Of a stretch of 64,000 nt of DNA, positions 22,061-34,566 are shown in pieces. Numbering within the stretch: position 1 is the first letter of the stretch; each line of letters begins with the position of its first letter. Source of the DNA: Vitellaria paradoxa (taxonomy: Eukaryota > Streptophyta > Magnoliopsida > Ericales > Sapotaceae); contig CM034241.1 in the NCBI GenBank assembly GCA_019916065.1, positions 24,579,840 through 24,643,839 of the forward strand, in the 5' to 3' direction. Under the pieces are notes generated by a model that was not told the DNA's origin, did not search any database, and was given only the letters and a program-made list of their open reading frames with translations. The position numbers and the translations under genes were made by a program.

Positions 22061-24146
22061 GTCTAAAATTTTACTAAATCATCTCAGGTAAATTTGGTCA
22101 ATATCATATATCGGGCATAGCCCAAACTTGAATTATGATATGGATACTTTTTAATGACAAAGTATTTTTATTATATAATTAAAATTATTTTATTTTAATC
22201 ATGCAAATAAATTGAATTGAAAAATAAAATAAAAATTTTTTAGAGAGAGAAAATTATATCGATGCGAGCTTTTCTAGAGAGAGAAACTCTAGAGTGTTGG
22301 CCTTGCCTTGAGAGCTCTAAGCGACAAGTGTTGAATGTGAAAAATGAAAAAGGAGGGCAACTATTTATAAGCTTTCCTACATTGAATAAAAAGTTTGCCT
22401 AAGCAGTACAGGAAAATTTGTCTCTCCAAGCTTACGGGCAGAAACTTCCACCTAAAATTTGGGGGGGAAATTCTTACATGACTTTGTGTGTAGAGAATTT
22501 TGCCTAGTTTCGCAGGCGAAAAAGCCTACCTGGCTTTGCAAGCGGAAAGATTTGCCCGACAATGCAAGCGAATGTTTTTGTCTGACCTTGTAGGCAAGAC
22601 AACTTGTCACAAGGCTTTGTGGCAATTCTATTTGGTAGCTAGAAGAGGGAAAAATGGCCATTCAGCCTACAGCCCTTGGTCAGGCCCAGCTTTGCTAGGT
22701 CTAAGTTCTGCACTGATATGTTCGAGCAATTTTAAGAAGTTCAAGGTAGTTTTTAGGAGCTTCAGAGACTTCCTGGACACTTTTTGGAGATAATTAGACC
22801 AACTAGGTCAAATTTTGGTTCAATCTAGATTCTCTAAGAATGAGTTAAGTTTGTTTGAAAACTACTGCTTTGAAACGAGCTAAAATGGAAAAGGGGCCAG
22901 CCAAGTCTTCTGCTTGACCCTTGGAGGCACCACCAAGATAACTCCTCCTATCATTTTTGGGTATGAGAAATCCAAAAATGCCATCTAAATGACTCCCAAA
23001 CATTTCTATAAATTTATAAATTATTAATGATTATCTAAGTCCCAGATTTGGAAGGACCTGCCAAAGTTTGATTTGATATAACCTAGCCATGTCATTACCT
23101 TAGGAAATTGACCCTTGATATTCTTGTGTAATTTGAGAGTCTTTTGACTTCGTCTGAAGACTCAAATTATGTCTAATGCACCGATAGCTCCTTTATTATC
23201 AGTAGGAGCCTTTTTGAGTCGGCGGGGCCCAAATGGCTTATGGAGTGGTATTTTGGTTGCTCTAAGCTGTGTTCTATGTCATATGTCATGCTCTGAGATG
23301 TTTTATGACTTTTTGTGCATTTTTGAATTGATTTGGACAGTTCAATTGATACCGTCGTTCTAGTGTGTCGGTAGAGGTCATCTTTGACTTTTGGACTGAA
23401 TTGACCCCTTGATTCTGGATTCTGGCTATTTTATTAATAAAGGGATCACCAATTTGGTGTCTTAAACATGTCTGTGCGGTCTAGTGGCCTTTTGCCTTGA
23501 TATGAGCTTTAGCTTGACTTATCCATTTTTAAAGGGCTTAATCATCATCTTGCTGATTGTTTGCTCTTCGTTAAATTTTGACACTTTGAAATATCCTACG
23601 ATTAAGAGAAGTTAATCAATGGAGCATCATTTAACAAAAAGCCTTAAATATTGTAATGTTTAAGTAATGGGAACAAAATTGGGATGTCTACAATTTTCTT
23701 TTAAATTTAACTACTTATTTAACAGAAGGGAATAAGTGTTAATAACTTTTCAAAATAAGGGAGGTATACGTAAATTTTAAATATTGAAGGGTATATGTAT
23801 AATTAGTCTAATGTTTAGAAGAGGTAGATGTAATTTACCCAATAAAAAATAAAAGGTTCACACCTATTTGGGTAAAAGCTATTAGATTGGATAAAAAAGT
23901 AACGAAAAAACTTTTTATTTTTATTTTTCTACATTTAACCTAAACAGACGTGAATTTTTTTATTTCATTTTTTTCAAATGTGATTAACACGCTTAAGATT
24001 TATAGTTTTTAAAGAGAAAATAAATTTTAGTTAAAAATAGGTCATATAAGACGTAAAAAAACTAAAAACAAAAGAAAGAAATGCTTTTTTTTCCAAACAA
24101 AGCCTTAGCCAAGTTGTTATAGAACACAAAACTAACTTCTTTAGCT

Positions 24147-25205
24147 AAAGCCTCATTTGACAAAGATTTCAGTTTTCAATTTTTGTTTTCATTCTTTTGA
24201 AAACTAAACATGAAAACTTGTTTGGTAAATTTATTTTTAGTTTTCAAAAATTTAAACAATTATGAAATCATAAAAAATGTGTTTTCTCAAATTTTCATTT
24301 TCAATTTTTATTTTTTTCTACAAAAACTATCAGTCACAATTATCATTTACCATCAACCACTGTCGTTCGCTTATCACTACCCACATACGGCCACCACTGA
24401 CTTTCACCACCGTCGTCACTACCAACCCCTCCTTCGCCCACCTCTAACTACCACCAATCGCTGCCACCAGCCCCACCCACCTCCAGTCACCGCTAATTGA
24501 CGCTGCTCCTCACCTATCTTTAACTATCACTATCCGCCGTTGATATAATTTTGTAAGATTTAAATTCAATCTCTATGCATGGATTTGATTCATTTTGAAA
24601 AAAAAAATTAAACTATCATTTTATAAAATATATATATATATATATTTTATTAAAAATATATGCTCTATAAAGATTAAATATAAGAAACAAAATTGCTATG
24701 CTTTTTTCATTGATTGCTTGATTTTTTTTCTTTTTCCTTTTTTTTTCCCGATTCTTGGTTTGATGATAATTGTAGTTGGTGATGATAGTTTTTGTTTTTT
24801 ATTTAATATAAAAATATTAAAAATTATTTAATTAGTAATTAATTTTATCAATAATTAATTTAATATAATAGACTCTACATCAAATATATTAAAATTATAA
24901 TTAATTAACTTAATTTAAAATATTTTATTAAATTATTTTTAGTATATTTTATTTTAATTCAATTAAATTATTTTAATGAAAATTATAACTTAAATAATTA
25001 AGTTAGTTAATTAAATTAATTAATTATATCAAATTAATTTAAGTTAATGAAATTAATTAATTTAATTAATATGAAATATATTTTATTTTTATTGGATTAA
25101 AATTATTTTTAACAACTAATATAGTTAAAATAATTAAATTTAGTTAATTAAATTAATTAACAGCTATAACTACGTACTAATTAACAACTATTGTTACCAA
25201 TCATG
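24147..25205. mobile_element. AT-rich TIR element related to 7069-8028
   Basis: The left end contains CCTCATTTGACAAAG and the right end GTTACCAATCATG. The 24800-25190 interior shares long AT-rich phrases (aattaattaaattaatt, attatttttagtatattt) with 7190-7800. A GC-richer island at 24360-24540 full of CCACCAC-type triplets may be captured DNA. No domain recognised. Confidence 0.45.
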
Positions 25206-26763
25206 CTTTTAAGTTTTTGTTTTCTTTTTTATTATAAAAAAAAAATAAAAATAAAAAATTGATTATAAAAATTAAAAATTGATAATTTTGTCGGCTCCAA
25301 ACTTTTATTACTTCTAAAAAAAATATGAACTATTAGCTACGAACAAAGCTTAAAGAGTTGCGTTTATTATATCATGATACTTCAGGAAACTTAAATGAAT
25401 GTTGTTCGACAACAATTTCTTTTATCTATCATTTTTTTTTTAATTTTTTATTCAACTAAACTTTGGCACGCTCTTATCTTACGTTGACCATGGCTTTGAA
25501 AATGCATCTTCTCATGAAGTTACTAAATAAAGTTGGCCAAAACACGTTCTAATTTGGAATTGACATTGCCATAGTTTGCCGACACGCATTTATATGAGCC
25601 GCATGGTCAAAATGTCAACCAACGTCAACAGTGGACATTTTGTTTTTATTAAATAATTTGTTATACAATATTATACGTCATCCTCGTGCACGTATCGGTG
25701 ACGACATACGCCTCAAAAAATTAATAAATAAAAAAAATAAAATTCATGAGTCATGATTTAAAAATAAAAAAAATATAAATCGTTTCCCTTTTTTTTAAGA
25801 GTAAAATAAATTTTACACGTAATATATATATATATATATATATTGTATAATATGATAAATGACGTTATTGGTTATTACAATTTATCCTACGATATAGTGG
25901 CGGACATAGGAATTTAAGTCTGTGTAGATCTAAATCGAAGTAAAATTTTAAATTCTAAACGAATGGATGAAATATAATAAATACAAAATATATACAATGA
26001 TATCAAATGTTTCTTATACAAAATAACCTTCAAATTAAAAAATCAAGTTATAACAATCCAATTGTTCTTTTATTTGGAAAATGTTGCAAAATAACTTTAT
26101 TGTCAATGGTTTGTCACTTTCAATTTGTGCCACCAAACAATTATTGATCCATTTAACCACCGTCCAATAATTTTTTATAAATATTTATATTTTTTTTATA
26201 GAATACTTTTTTTAAATAAAAATTCAATGTGAGCCTCTGCCCACACTTGACTCCATGTGGGTCCGGTAGTGGATGTAGAGGTGATAATTTGTACCAAATA
26301 TGTTATTTTCAAATACATAATTATCTTTATTTTTGTTTACATATATTTAAATTATCAAAATTTAATAAATGCATTAAATAATTATTTTTTAAAAGTGCAT
26401 CATATTACAATATTGTCACTTTGATTGATTAAAGCCCGAAATACGTTGCTCAATTTTAATTGATTTAAAAATAAATAGAAGAAAATATATTTATTAAAAA
26501 TAAAATTTTAATTGATTATTTTTAACTTTTTAAATTATATATCTTTTCTCTTTCATTTTTCATCTCAAATTAAATAAGAAAGAGAATCTCTATCATTTAT
26601 TTTTCCCTTGATAACCTTTAAACATTATTTTAATATTATACTCTTGTATCACACAATCGTATGATATAAAATTTCTCTAAGAAGTATGGCAAGAGTCGTG
26701 TTACTCTCAAGAAGTAATTCAAATGGCTTTGTGATTGAAAAAAATAATAATAATAAATTTTTT
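25206..26763. other. Non-coding; possible small repeat at about 25895-26275
   Basis: AT-rich DNA. Within it TAGTGGCGGACATAGGAATTT (starting about 25896) and ATGTGGGTCCGGTAGTGG (ending about 26274) look like the two ends of a small non-autonomous element, with opposed GCGGAC/GTCCG. This is not proven. An (AT)n run lies at about 25824-25845. Confidence 0.35.
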
Positions 26764-27262
26764 GGATAAATTGTATATATCACTCCCTAACATTTGGATA
26801 AGTATATTTATTGTCTTTCAACATTTAAAAACATTTATCTCATTTATTTTGAAACGTTGTTAATATTAATCCTATTTCATTAAATCAATAATTAAAATTA
26901 ATAGAAAATGTCAAAGTAACTAAATTTTTAAGTAATTTTCTTATTTTACTCCTTTATCTCTCACATATTTATCAGCCTTCTTTACATAAATCTCTAAAAC
27001 AAATAAAAAAAAGTAATACAAAATATTTTAGAATTTTTTTATAAACAAAACTGATGAAAATATGAGATAATGAGAGGTAAAATAAGAAATATCATCTAAA
27101 ATTTGATTACCTGACATTTTTTGTTAAGTTTTCACGATTGATTTAATATAAGGGAATTAATGTTAATAACATTTTAAAATGAGGAGGTAAATGTAATTTT
27201 TAATTATTAGAGATGTATTGTAATTATTCAAAAGTTGACAATGAGGTAGGCATAATTTACCC
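26764..27262. mobile_element. Small MULE-type TIR element (499 bp)
   Basis: Ends are GGATAAATTGTA and GGCATAATTTACCC. Arms contain CTCCCTAACATTTGG, and the interior has ATTGATTTAATATAAGGG near the right and its inverse near the left. The arms resemble those of the Pack-MULE at 18013-23840 (same GGGTAAATTAC...ACATTT order), so this is probably a deletion derivative of the same family. Confidence 0.6.
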
Positions 27263-27559
27263 TTTTTTATGTTTCTTCGTCTTTATATAACTTTCTTCAC
27301 TAAATTTTAATTTTTTTATTTGGTAGTTTTTGGTATATTATTATCATTTATAAAAAAATTACAAAAAAAAATCATTACGCGATACAAAAATAGATTTTTT
27401 ATATATACGCAAATTTTCCTTATTTGGAAGTATTTTTTGATTATGAAGTCATTATAAAAATAGAAAGGAGAATATATATAAGCTGCGGATGCCCTTTTCC
27501 ACCTTTTTTTTTTTGGGTAGTTAGCAAATGCCATTTCAAGAGTGTCACATGGTAGTTTA

Positions 27560-29262
27560 TTGGCTTTAGACTTGTCTACACTAACTGATACCCTGCATGA
27601 CTCAGTTTCAAGCTACTTGGTAGAATGATCGGGTCCTTAAGCAAATTATCCAAGATACTCAAACTAATGCCAAATTACATTTGAACTACACTTAGACCAA
27701 TAATCCACTGAGAAGGAAGGGCAAACTAGTAGTGGTTACTGATTCAGCTTCAAATTTCAAATCTTAAAACACTATCACAACGGAGCAGTTGAAGGCCATT
27801 CAGGTGTTCAGGCGAGAGTTAAAAGAATTTCCTCAATTTGTACTAGAAGTGTATGTGAAAGGATATTCAAAATTGCATCAAAGCTATGATGTTTGCTGGA
27901 GGGGAAAAACTAAAACCGTCCCATCTCTTGATTTATTACAACCATTACCTATTTCTGCCAAAAGCAGATTTAGGAATTTTTTTTATCCTAGAGCTGTGGG
28001 TTTGGTATTAACCTAAGTTATGATTGAGTATTAAATTAGACTAGAAATTTTTTATATTGTGAGTTTGTGTCCTGGGTATTAAACTGGGCTGTGATTTAGT
28101 ATTAAATTAGACTATATATAATTAAGTTAGGATATTATATACTATTAGTATTAAAAAAATTTTAGACCAAAATTTTATTCAGACTAGATTCTACCCTAAC
28201 CAATGCACTCCTCTGCCCTTGATTCCTGCTGGCGTTTTTACTAATGTTAACATGGATTTCATTGAAAATTTACCAATTTCCCAAGTCAAAGATACCATTT
28301 TTGTAGCAGTGGACAGTTTCAGCAAGTATGTGCATTTTGTGGGCTTGATGCATTCCTTTTCGGCTCATACAGTAGCTCGGGTATACATCAATAACTTGCA
28401 TGGAAATCCCCATACCATAGTCAGTGACAGAGGGTTTATTTTTGTCCGCACCCTTTGGCGAGAGCTGATCAAATTTCAAGGCATTGAGCTTCACAAATCT
28501 ACTGCATACCACTCTTAATCAAGTGGCTAAACTGAGGTAGTAAGTTGATGCTTGGAGTCTTATTTGAGGTGTATGTGCCGTGTTACTCCTGGAAGTGGCA
28601 CCAATGACTTTCATTGGTCTAGTATTAATTGGTACAACTCCGCTTATTATACAACAACTACCTCCACTCATTTTCAAATTTTGTATGGTTACCCTCCTCC
28701 TGTTCATGTCCCTATATTCGTTAAGGATAGTTCGGAGGCTTCTGTTGATCATCTATTCCAGATACAGAGGAAATGATTAAAGTAGACAAACCTCCTTTGC
28801 AGAGGGCCTATAATAGAATGAAAACTTAACCAGATAAGTAGAGAACTAAGAGGGTATTTCCAATTGGAGACTGGCTTTATTTGAAGTTGAAGCCCTATAA
28901 ACAACATTATGTGGTTCCCAGACACAGCCATAAACTTGGTTCTAAATATTTTGGTCCATTTAAGATATTAGACAAAATTGGTCTTGTTGCATATAAGTCG
29001 CAGCTACCTCTGTCAGCTCAGGTTTACCATACTTTCAATGTATCTTAGCTAAAAAGGCTTCGGAAAATCTCCCTTTTATTCTACTACTTGCTTTTCAATT
29101 TTGGATATATAGGAGAATGGTCAAGAGAGGCAATGCTGCAGTAGTCCAATTATTAATTCTTTGGAAGGGCCTTTCTCCTGCTGAAGCTACTTGGGAATTC
29201 TGTTTTGTGATTAAGTCTCGATTTTTAGATTTTAACATTGAGGACAAGGGGGGAGATAATGA
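27560..29262 (+). pseudogene. Chromovirus (Ty3/gypsy) integrase and chromodomain remnant
   Basis: Pieces in order: a zinc-finger-like end HQSYDVCWRGKTKTVPS (about 27875-27925) followed by LLQPLPIS; the integrase core GVFTNVNMDFIENLP with FVAVDSFSKYVHF and NPHTIVSDRGFIF (28234-28518); the C-terminal part with FPIGDWLYLKLKPYKQ and KYFGPFKILDKIG (about 28855-28980); and a chromodomain-like tail LILWKGLSPAEATWEF (about 29150-29200). This order is that of chromoviruses. The frame is broken repeatedly by stops and shifts, RT is missing, and about 230 bp of unrelated DNA separates LLQPLPIS from the core. No LTRs were identified. It is dead. Confidence 0.85.
27965..28195. repeat. Insertion inside the gypsy integrase
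   Basis: AT-rich sequence between two parts of the integrase. It contains two copies, about 73 bp apart, of GGTATTAA.CT...TATTAAATTAGACTA (about 28003 and 28075). Its ends are not clear. Confidence 0.5.
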
Positions 29263-30507
29263 ATGATATGAAGCAGCAACGGTAGCCAAAGAAGGTTAGC
29301 GCGAGTAGCGAACATGGATAGAAGAAGGAAGAAAATGACACCATGGTGAAATCTATGTAGATGAGCTAATGGAAAGACACCATTTGTTATATATCGGTGT
29401 TAGTTCATTAGATTGTTAGCAAAGTTAGTTTTGAAAGTTGAAATCTAGATCATTTATTTTTTCTGATCCGATAGTTTTGATTCATCATATTCGATGATCC
29501 AGGTTGAAATTTGTATTTTTTTATTCATGTGTGAAATGATGATTTCTTGAGTTTCCCTTTAATTTTTTTTTCTCTCTTTTTTTTTATTTTTTTTATCATT
29601 TATGTGTGTTTAGAATAACAAAAAATTAGTAAAAGCTATTATCTCGTAATTAGTACTGTGAATAAAAAATTATTTTCTTTAAAATTGTTAAAATTTTTTG
29701 ATGAGATCTAGTGTTTCAAGACATAGCATATCTATCATTGTTAAATTTCAGTTGTTTATATGGAAATGTTTGGATGACAAAAGAATAAATGAAAAGTACA
29801 AAAAATTAATGTAAAATTAATATGAGATAAAATTTGATTAGAAAAATTAAAAAAAGTTGATAAAAGTTGGTGAATTTTTATAAGCCAAATGGGCCCCAAA
29901 AGTTATATGAAGTTACAAAAGATTACCAATTATTTCTAATCAAATTTTGCCACATATCATTTTTACATTAAATTTTTATATTTTTATTATATATATTTAT
30001 ATATATATATATTACCATCCAAATCCACTAGGGCTGGTTTGGCATTTCGAAAAATAGTAAAAAATACTAAAAATCTCTAAAAATTTCTAAAATTCTTTAA
30101 CATATTTTGTATTTCTCATATTTCGTGAAATTTCTATAAATATATATATCTACATATTCTAATAAATTTTTATAAATCTCAATAAATTTTTTACAAACTC
30201 TAATACTATTTCACAAATCCCAAAAAATTTTTAACCACTTTTGATAAATTTTGACGTAAAACCATTTGGACGGAATCAAAAACCATTTAGATGGTTTCTC
30301 TCTTCAAAAAGTTGTCTCTCTTCAAAAAGTTGACCCAAAAATTAAAATATTTCACTATTTGTCTATGAAAAACGTGATTTAATTACTACGAGTCCAATGC
30401 TAACAATTTTTTTTCATCCACATCTTCCCTATTTTACGTTGTTTTTCGCCGTGACAAACGGACGGTATATGGGAAGTTGACGTAGACATACACAAATGAG
30501 CAGCCGA
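29263..30507. other. Non-coding DNA with MITE-like pieces
   Basis: About 29770-30027 begins GTTTGGATGAC and ends TACCATCCAAATCC, a plausible small TIR element. From 30037 a GGTTTGGCATTTCG start is followed by short AAATCTCTAAAAAT repeats. At about 30300-30333 an 18-bp word TCTCTCTTCAAAAAGTTG is duplicated in tandem. No gene is seen. Confidence 0.4.
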
Positions 30508-30573
30508 AATTCGAGTTTTTTTTTGTTTTACTATTAATCGTAAAACTTTTTGTGCAAATACAGTCGGGCGAGA
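30508..30573 (+). repeat. Left terminal inverted repeat of the large MULE
   Basis: Matches the inverse of 43010-43077 over about 65 bp, with TTTTTGTGCAAATACA exact at the inner end apart from one position in the T-run. Confidence 0.7.
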
Positions 30574-30599
30574 AGAATTTGGAAAAATACTGTTAATGA

Positions 30600-30846
30600 A
30601 ATCGCAATCTAAGATCGCGGTTGTTGGGCAGGTCGTAATAGGAAAAAAACGCTATCTAGGATAACGGTTTTTGGATTAGCGCTTCTTAAGAAACGATATC
30701 TTAGATAGCGGTTGTACTCGGTTCCTTTCCTACCACCCCCTTCTGGAATGATAAAAGTGCAATTTCATATAGCGGTTCTTAAGAAACGCCATCTCAAATG
30801 ACAGTTTTTGCTAGGTCTTAAGCCGCTTCCTGAAATCGCGGTTTTT
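30600..30846. repeat. Sub-terminal array of imperfect palindromes, left end
   Basis: Five units of about 22 bp built as ACGCTATCT(A)AGATAGCGGTT variants: 30601-30622, 30648-30669, 30692-30713, 30785-30806 and 30820-30845. Each can fold on itself (for example CGATATCTTAGATAGCG). They lie just inside the TIR. Repeated short palindromes near transposon ends often serve as transposase-binding sites, but here this is inference. Confidence 0.65.
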
Positions 30847-33677
30847 GGTCTAGTGCTATTCAGTTAACACCTGCAAGCCCAACAATTCATTCAAGTTACA
30901 CCTATAAGCAAGAAGATAGAACACATTCTCAACCAAATAAAGGAAATAATAAATAGTTTAAGCAACTTAAATTATAACCAATTGTACTCACTAATGGAAA
31001 GAAAATAAACATACTAACAAGAATAACCCTCCAAGCATTCAAATTTAAGAATCGAACCCCAAAATGCATAAACAGTCAGCATGGGCAAATTTTGCATAAA
31101 GAAACTATTTGTAGAAATATAAATATTAGAAACATTTACATGTTAAAGTAGACTATTTCATTCAGGATGCATACAAATGAAATCCTTGTGCATACATCTA
31201 GGAACCTTCTGAATCCGCAATGGATTCTTATGCCTCTCCGCTGGCTCTGGCTCAGACAGAAGCTCTGTCGGCTGAGTGGGTGCCTTGGTCGCCTGTGCCT
31301 GGCTAAGGGGCTCCCCTAATTGTACATGGCTCAGCTCTATCTCAGTCTGATACCGAGGTCTACGCGTCCTCTTTCTCACATACCTCATTGGAGATGGTGG
31401 AACAAATCTGCTCGGCGGTAATGTCAGCGTAACTAAGTGTGAGCCGTGTGATGCCAATGCCTCCGCATCCTCAGTGATCACCATGTACTCATCGATGCTT
31501 GGTAGGCCAGTAGGTGGACTCGGTAACATGGATGAGCTAACCTAGCTAAAACTAAAAAGGCCAAATATGGCTGAGACTGATAAGGGGGCTGAGGTAGATG
31601 CCCTATCTCCAGCTCCAGGTACAGGTCCACCTAAGTCAAAATGTAATAACCTGAATTTTTTTTTTCTTAATTAAATTATTTAAGTGTGGTAGTGATATTT
31701 ATTATAGTAAAAATCTAGAAAATTGAGCATTTGAAAATTTTTGGAATGATAAAAATTAGTTGAAAAATTTTCGGATTAAATTTCACCCTATGTGGGAGTT
31801 TAATGTAGAATTTCTAAAATTTTTATCCAAACACTTCTTAGCCCAATTACTTATTTGGTTCAAACCAAGACCATTAACCCATGGGTCAACCCTTTTCTTT
31901 GACTCACCTCAACTCATTTCAACTCACTTTATCACTCAATGAATTGACTCATGAATAGTTGCTCTAAATTATTTCCCGACAACTCATTTCCATCTTCCAT
32001 ACACTCTCACCATCTTTCAAAATTATTTGACTAATTGGACAAAGAGAAGACCCACATTGATGACCTTAAAGCATCTTTTTCAAATTATTTAGCAAACAAG
32101 ATTTAAAGCATTTTGTTTGAAAGCTAGCATGATTTAAAGCATTTGGTTAAATTGTCAAAAAGCTAGCATGATTGTTTAAATTTGTCAAAAAGTTAGCATG
32201 ATTCCTGGATCATGCCACCTCCATACATCTTCCCCAATGCTTTTCTTAAATGATATGGTTAGATAGTCAAAAAGTAAGCATGATTCTTGGATCATGCTAC
32301 CAATTGTATAGGCATGATCTTACCTTAGTTGATTTTTCTCCACTAATAATTTTCTCTACACTCTCTATAAATTGTGTGTCTTCAAAGAGAAGAAAATAAG
32401 AGAGAAATAAAAATAAATTATTCATTAGTGAGGCTGAAGATTTGGTGTTGCTTGGAGGAAGAATAAAGGCTTGGAATTTTCCAATTTGGGTGGTGTTCAA
32501 AGCTAACTCATTTTTCCTTCTCAGACTTGGTCATTAATATCTTCATTGAGGTAGGATGATGAATCTCCTAAAATATATTTGATGCATTTTCTGGTTTGAA
32601 GTATGAAACTTGATTGTGATAAAAATAAATACCCGTATATTGGGGGTAGGGAAGCCAAAATTTTGACTGAAGTAACTTAGTATGCTGACAGCTCTCTATT
32701 TGTAACTTCTTATGTGCTTCTAACCCCTAAAACGGTGGAATTAGGCTTTGGCTAAAACATAAAAGTTGTAGCCCTTTCAGTTTTCTTTTCAACCCAAAAA
32801 GAATTGCATCAATCCGATTTATCAGTCAAAAGTTATGCCCAAAATACTGAGCACGTGTAAAACTGTATTTTCTGAACAAACTGAATTCAAAGCTGTTTTT
32901 GTACCTTTAGACCTTAGAATTTTAAAAAAGTGTAAAACATGAAAGTTGTAGGTCTTGAAGTCTAGTTTCTACAGATATAAAATTTATAGATATTGGAGTC
33001 TTGCTCTATTTTATATGAATTTTCTTTCAAGCTGCTATTCTGCTTAGCTTTAATTGATGCTTGTTTGGATTTGTTTAGAATATTATGTTTAAAGATTTAT
33101 TTAAATTTTTAATTTCCTTCTGTTAGTTATTGTCATGTTAATAATTTCTATTGATATGAAATTATTTTAAACTAGATATTATGTATTATTTGACACTCTA
33201 ATATTGATGATAATTGACTTAGATAATCAGTTTCATCATGGATAGTTGGATGACTTATTCAAACTAAAATGCTAGTATTTGATAAAATGCCCAAAAGAAA
33301 CAATGGACTCGTTCTTTTCTCATTTGGTCTTTCTTAAATGAATTTGATTTATTTTTGGCATTGTTTTGTCAACCTAGCAAGTTATATAATTATATTTTTA
33401 TGATTAAGTGAATTAAATGAAACTCATTTAATACCTTCCTAAACATTGGGATAATTCTGTGGACATTTGTGGATATCTTGAAGCCAAAAACCTATGATAA
33501 GGGTTTGGTTATAAATAAGATGATGATTGGAAATTTATTTAAATTATTTTTGAATAAAATAAAACTTATCAATTTTGCTAAAAATTAAATATAAGTCCAA
33601 GAGCTATTTATTATCTTCATATTCCATAAAATAATAAAATAAAAGGTAAAAGGAGCAAAAACTGAGATTTGCAGCCA

Positions 33678-33745
33678 ATGAGGTTCGAACTTGCGACTTT
33701 AAATCGCAATTAGGGTCGCCCACCCACTAAGCTACCAACCTCGGC
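33678..33745 (-). repeat. tRNA-like segment inside the solo LTR (first)
   Basis: On the minus strand GGTAGCTTAGTGGGTGG (A-box-like) is followed about 37 bases later by GTTCGAACCTC (B-box-like), the two Pol III internal promoter motifs of a tRNA. I do not see a full cloverleaf with paired acceptor ends, so it is not called a tRNA gene. It is either a tRNA relic or a SINE head fixed in the LTR. Confidence 0.45.
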
Positions 33746-34497
33746 CTAATTAATATACCATTAGAAATAATTTTATTCTTATCAAATTTGGTACGGTAAG
33801 TTTGTCAAAACAATTAACTAAAATACTAGTTTGTATTCTAAAATTTTTTTTCTTGCTAATTGTTAATTTACATATAGCGCCTACCTTTATGATAATGATA
33901 TTGATGGCTATGTTAAATATTTGATTTATTGAGAATTACTATTAAAGTATGGATATAGATAAAGTGCTTAAAAATATATTGCATGTGACTAAATAATCTC
34001 ACTTTTGATTCATCGCCCGGGAACATTGCCGGTTATTATTAAAAATGTCTAATTTCCATACAAGGTACCCTTGGAATGTAAAAGGGTGAGAAGAAATTAA
34101 GGCACTTCGTGCTAAAGCTGTTTTTGGCAATGGGGTGATGGGTGGGTAGAAATGGCCTTTTAGATGAAGATGGGAACATGCATTTTATTTGGGAGATGCT
34201 CTCTTCTGACCTGGCCAGTCAGGTAGCCGGTCGCGACGGCTAGGTTTTTGGTAGGTGACACCGTCGGTATGCATTGGATGCTAAGCCCATAAAGTCACTG
34301 GTTCCCAAGGCTGGGGGTAGAGGAGGATAGGAGTATGATTATCTTAGGAGGATTTAGATTAAACTCCTTTACAAAATTTTACTGTGACCAGCAACCTCTC
34401 TTGTTATGTATGAATGATGTGTTGAATTATTTAATTATATTTAATTCCTCTCGATTAATATTTTATAAAAATATATATATATATATGTATGAAACTT

Positions 34498-34566
34498 GTA
34501 TCGCCACGGGGTTTGATTCCGAGACCTTGAAGATCTAAATCTGAGATCCCTACCACTGCGACACAG
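34498..34566 (-). repeat. tRNA-like segment inside the solo LTR (second)
   Basis: The minus strand reads GTGTCGCAGTGGTAGGG, then about 25 bases on GGAATCAAACCCC, an A-box/B-box-like pair more decayed than the one at 33678-33745. Same orientation as that copy and opposite to the LTR. Confidence 0.35.

Larger units (their letters stand above)
19547..23692 (+). mobile_element. Solo LTR of 4.1 kb, Tat/Ogre-like
   Basis: Begins TGTCGCAATCG and ends GGGATGTCTACA, with ATTTT duplicated on both sides (19542-19546 and 23693-23697). Removing it rejoins the right TIR of the surrounding MULE exactly. The early phrase GGAGTCGGCACCTA (about 19680) and the GTCTACA end resemble LTRs of the Tat/Ogre group, whose LTRs are unusually long; that lineage call is inferred. 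The interior has several tandem-repeat fields and no coding domain. Small frames inside it (for example at 21001-21297 and 22500-22793) are not genes. Confidence 0.8.
18013..23840. mobile_element. Non-autonomous MULE (Pack-MULE), split by a solo LTR
   Basis: Long terminal inverted repeats: the left starts GTGTAAATTACAC and contains ACCTCTCCTAAACATTA, and the right ends TGTAATTTACCC and contains TAATGTTTAGAAGAGGT. They can be followed for about 190 bases, to the block with TTTGTTTACTTGGTTGATTG at about 19520. An 8-bp direct duplication aataaaaa flanks it (18005-18012 and 23841-23848). Long TIRs with 8-9 bp duplications are the hallmark of Mutator-like elements. Without the nested LTR it is about 1.7 kb. 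No transposase is present, but it carries a fragment of an ARM-repeat gene. The TIR family recurs at 26764-27262. Confidence 0.8.
17868..24104. mobile_element. Outer TIR element of a three-level nest
   Basis: The left arm 17868-18004 and right arm 23860-24104 are inverted copies sharing, among others, AGTTTTTTTCGTCTTATATAG and TTAAAAGCTGTAACTTTTAG-like blocks. Ends are GGTTGGTTTGG and CCAAACAAAGCC. The MULE at 18013-23840 sits between the arms, so the original outer element was only about 400 bp. Target duplication unclear. Confidence 0.65.

Noticed and set aside
22452..22793. Open frames on both strands of the long LTR
   Set aside because: Overlapping frames on opposite strands, no domain, entirely inside the LTR.
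24210..24500. 96-codon frame rich in His and Pro
   Set aside because: It is low-complexity CCACCAC sequence in a non-autonomous element, without any conserved motif.
33678..34566. Functional tRNA genes
   Set aside because: Only promoter-like boxes are visible. Acceptor-stem pairing and a clear anticodon arm could not be identified.
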